A stretch of 12,780 bases of DNA from Actinoplanes liguriensis (GTDB lineage Bacteria > Actinomycetota > Actinomycetes > Mycobacteriales > Micromonosporaceae), in NCBI GenBank assembly GCA_000715855.1, contig KL571218.1, forward strand, positions 21,069 through 33,848, given 5' to 3'. Position 1 is the stretch's first letter; every line of letters starts with the position of its first letter. The notes under the pieces were generated by a model. That model ran no database searches, was not told where the DNA came from, and saw nothing but the letters and a program-made list of their open reading frames with translations. The translations under genes and the position numbers were made by a program. Shown one piece after another: positions 11,214 to 12,780 of this stretch.

Positions 11214-12780
11214 GTGGATGAAACAGGGCATTCCGGAGACGCCGGAGCCGCGAGTGGCGGCAACGGCGCCGACGCGCGTGACCGCAATCGGATGAATGGC
11301 TGGACGAACGGCGAAAACCCGTGGTCGAACACGGGCGCCGCGCTGGAACCGGAGGCGGACCTGCCTCCGTGGCGGCGTGGCAACGCGGGCCGGCAACCGT
11401 TCCCGGAGCGCCCTTTCGGGCCGGCTCCGAGCTCAGCCGTGCCGGCACAGGTGCCACCTCCGCCCGGGTTCGTGGACCCGCCGCAGCCCACCGAGATTCC
11501 CCCTTCCGGGAACACCGAGCCGTCGCCGTGGTCGGGCGATCGCAGCCGTCTTGCTGACATTCTCGGTCACCGGCCGCGTCCGGTCGATCCGGCATCGCCC
11601 GCTCCGTCCAGCGCGCCCCCTTTTCCGTACGAGGGTGACCTCGACGATTCGTACCGTGGCGGTCCGCAGGCCCCGATCCAGCGCGCCGCCGTGCCGATGG
11701 CCCGTCCCACGGGTCCGACCCAGGGAGATCCACTGAGCCGTACCGACGCGCCGTCCGAACCGATCCGATCCCGGCACGCGCTGGTCAACGACACGTTGGC
11801 GCAGGGCCTCCCCCGGGTGGAACCCACCGCTCAAGCGGGGGACCAGCGATCGGTGGACAACGAGTCCGGCCTGGGCCTGCCGACGTACGATGCCTCCAGT
11901 TTCGCCCGCCGGAGTTACGAGCCGGCCCCCTATCCTCCCGAGAGTCTGAGCTCCGCACTGGATGAGCCGAGCGGAGCGCTGCCCAAGCGCGTGCCGACCC
12001 AGCCGGACGTGCCTCGAGTTCCGGAGCCGCCCGCCGTGGAGCCATCGGCTGAGGCACCCGCCCTGGCGCGGATCGCGACGCACCTGCGCCGCGGCGACGT
12101 CGTGCCCGCGCAGGAGCGTCAGGAGGGCTTCGACGTGCAGGCCATCCTGGCCGCGGTACGCGAGGTCGCCGGCGTCCGGGACGCGTCGCTGCGGGCCACC
12201 CCGGCCGGCGCGCACAGCCTCCGTCTCGACCTCGCCGACGGCGCGGACGCGGCCGAGGTCAGCCGCCAGGTCGCCCGCCTGCTGTCGGAGCGGATGGGCC
12301 TGGACGCGGCGATGCCCGGCGCGTTCGGCGGGCCCGCGCCCGCCCCGCCCGCGCCCGCCCCGATCGTGCCGTCACAGGCCACCCGGCCCGGCCGCGCCTC
12401 GGTGAAACCCGTCTCACCGGCCCCGCTGCCGGCCGCCGCGACCTCCGCGCCGCCGGCGCCCGCCCCGGTCTCGGCCGCGCCGGTCACCGCGCCTCCGACG
12501 GTCACTCCGCCGCCGGTGGCGCCGACCCCGTTGATGGCGCCTCCGCCGCCGCTGCCCACCCCGAAACCCGAGCCCGCGCCTGCCGCCCTGGCACCGCGTG
12601 ACCTGAACAAGCCGCGTCCGCTCGACCCGGGCGACCGTCCCGGCCCGCGCGTCCTGATCGAGAACGTGCACGTCAACACGTTCGGGGCGGACGCCACCGT
12701 GGAGGTGCGGCTGCGCGCCGGCGACCGGAGCGCCTCCGGCGTCGCCACCGGCCCGGCCGTCGACGGCTACCTGTTGCGCT
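11214..12780 (+). CDS. Large proline-rich protein of unknown function, 3' end beyond the window
   Basis: An open frame of 522 complete codons that runs off the window edge. The start is GTG 11214, with GAGGAG six bases upstream. I do not recognise a named family. Residues 1-300 are low in complexity and rich in Pro, Gly, Ser and Arg, without a signal peptide. Residues about 305-367 (FDVQAILAAVREVAGVRDASLR ... LSERMGLD) look like a small ACT-like alpha-beta domain. A Pro-Ala linker (about 373-465) follows. From about 478 a second conserved-looking domain begins (GPRVLIENVHVNTF, then ATVEVRLRAGDRSASGVATGPAVDGY) and is cut off. No membrane helix or catalytic motif is seen. Similar two-domain proteins occur in other actinomycetes as hypothetical proteins, from memory. 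The gene is divergent from the TetR gene. Confidence 0.8.
   Translation, partial: MDETGHSGDAGAASGGNGADARDRNRMNGWTNGENPWSNTGAALEPEADLPPWRRGNAGRQPFPERPFGPAPSSAVPAQVPPPPGFVDPPQPTEIPPSGNTEPSPWSGDRSRLADILGHRPRPVDPASPAPSSAPPFPYEGDLDDSYRGGPQAPIQRAAVPMARPTGPTQGDPLSRTDAPSEPIRSRHALVNDTLAQGLPRVEPTAQAGDQRSVDNESGLGLPTYDASSFARRSYEPAPYPPESLSSALDEPSGALPKRVPTQPDVPRVPEPPAVEPSAEAPALARIATHLRRGDVVPAQERQEGFDVQAILAAVREVAGVRDASLRATPAGAHSLRLDLADGADAAEVSRQVARLLSERMGLDAAMPGAFGGPAPAPPAPAPIVPSQATRPGRASVKPVSPAPLPAAATSAPPAPAPVSAAPVTAPPTVTPPPVAPTPLMAPPPPLPTPKPEPAPAALAPRDLNKPRPLDPGDRPGPRVLIENVHVNTFGADATVEVRLRAGDRSASGVATGPAVDGYLLR

Noticed and set aside
11433..12748. Minus-strand frames (260 and 209 codons), the latter Gly/Ala-rich and PE_PGRS-like in appearance
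   Set aside because: They are the reverse reading of the Pro/Ala-rich linker of the plus-strand gene, which has a better start, ribosome site and domain content.

Overview
The window is high-GC DNA with GTG and ATG starts and dense, short-gapped genes on both strands. Gene content (CsoR, a DUF3107/TetR pair beside a DEAD-box helicase, a RecQ with an appended domain) points to an actinomycete, most likely a Micromonosporaceae-type organism; the family-level placement is inference from gene content only. No rRNA, tRNA, CRISPR array or real mobile element was seen. It looks like one end of a draft contig: the first 15 bases are the Nextera/Tn5 mosaic-end adapter, and a 16-base copy of the same adapter lies inside a helicase gene and breaks its frame.

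Layout. 71-2215 (+): RecQ-type DNA helicase with a C-terminal phosphoribosyltransferase-like domain. 2216-2599: a gene-free, very GC-rich stretch with two stem-loops and G-rich repeats, between convergent genes. 4081-2600 (-): a two-gene unit, an AbiEii/MenT-like nucleotidyltransferase followed by a GNAT acetyltransferase. 4121-4140: a CsoR-type copper operator in the short divergent gap. 4150-5936 (+): csoR, copZ, then a single-pass membrane protein with two matching His-rich modules; no copper ATPase is present. 7103-5949 (-): a class I methyltransferase with a CCHH motif. 7222-7878 (+): a heme-oxygenase-fold protein that lacks the axial histidine. 9917-8026 (-): an RhlE-like DEAD-box RNA helicase with a long basic tail, split by adapter sequence. 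11055-10134 (-): a TetR regulator and DUF3107, ending in a strong hairpin. 11214 to the end (+): a large proline-rich protein of unknown function, cut by the window edge.

How the parts fit. The copper cassette is a self-contained sensing and handling unit: CsoR would release its operator on binding Cu(I), CopZ would carry Cu(I) in the cytosol, and the membrane protein would present His clusters outside the membrane. The TetR-DUF3107-helicase group resembles the mycobacterial Rv3208-Rv3211 neighbourhood. Two intergenic palindromes, upstream of the methyltransferase and of the RNA helicase, share an 8-7-8 layout, a nearly identical spacer and compensating arm changes. They are the best candidate here for an undescribed regulatory element. 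The strongest protein-level oddities are the heme-oxygenase homologue with altered heme-pocket residues, the RecQ-phosphoribosyltransferase fusion and the duplicated HxH membrane protein.
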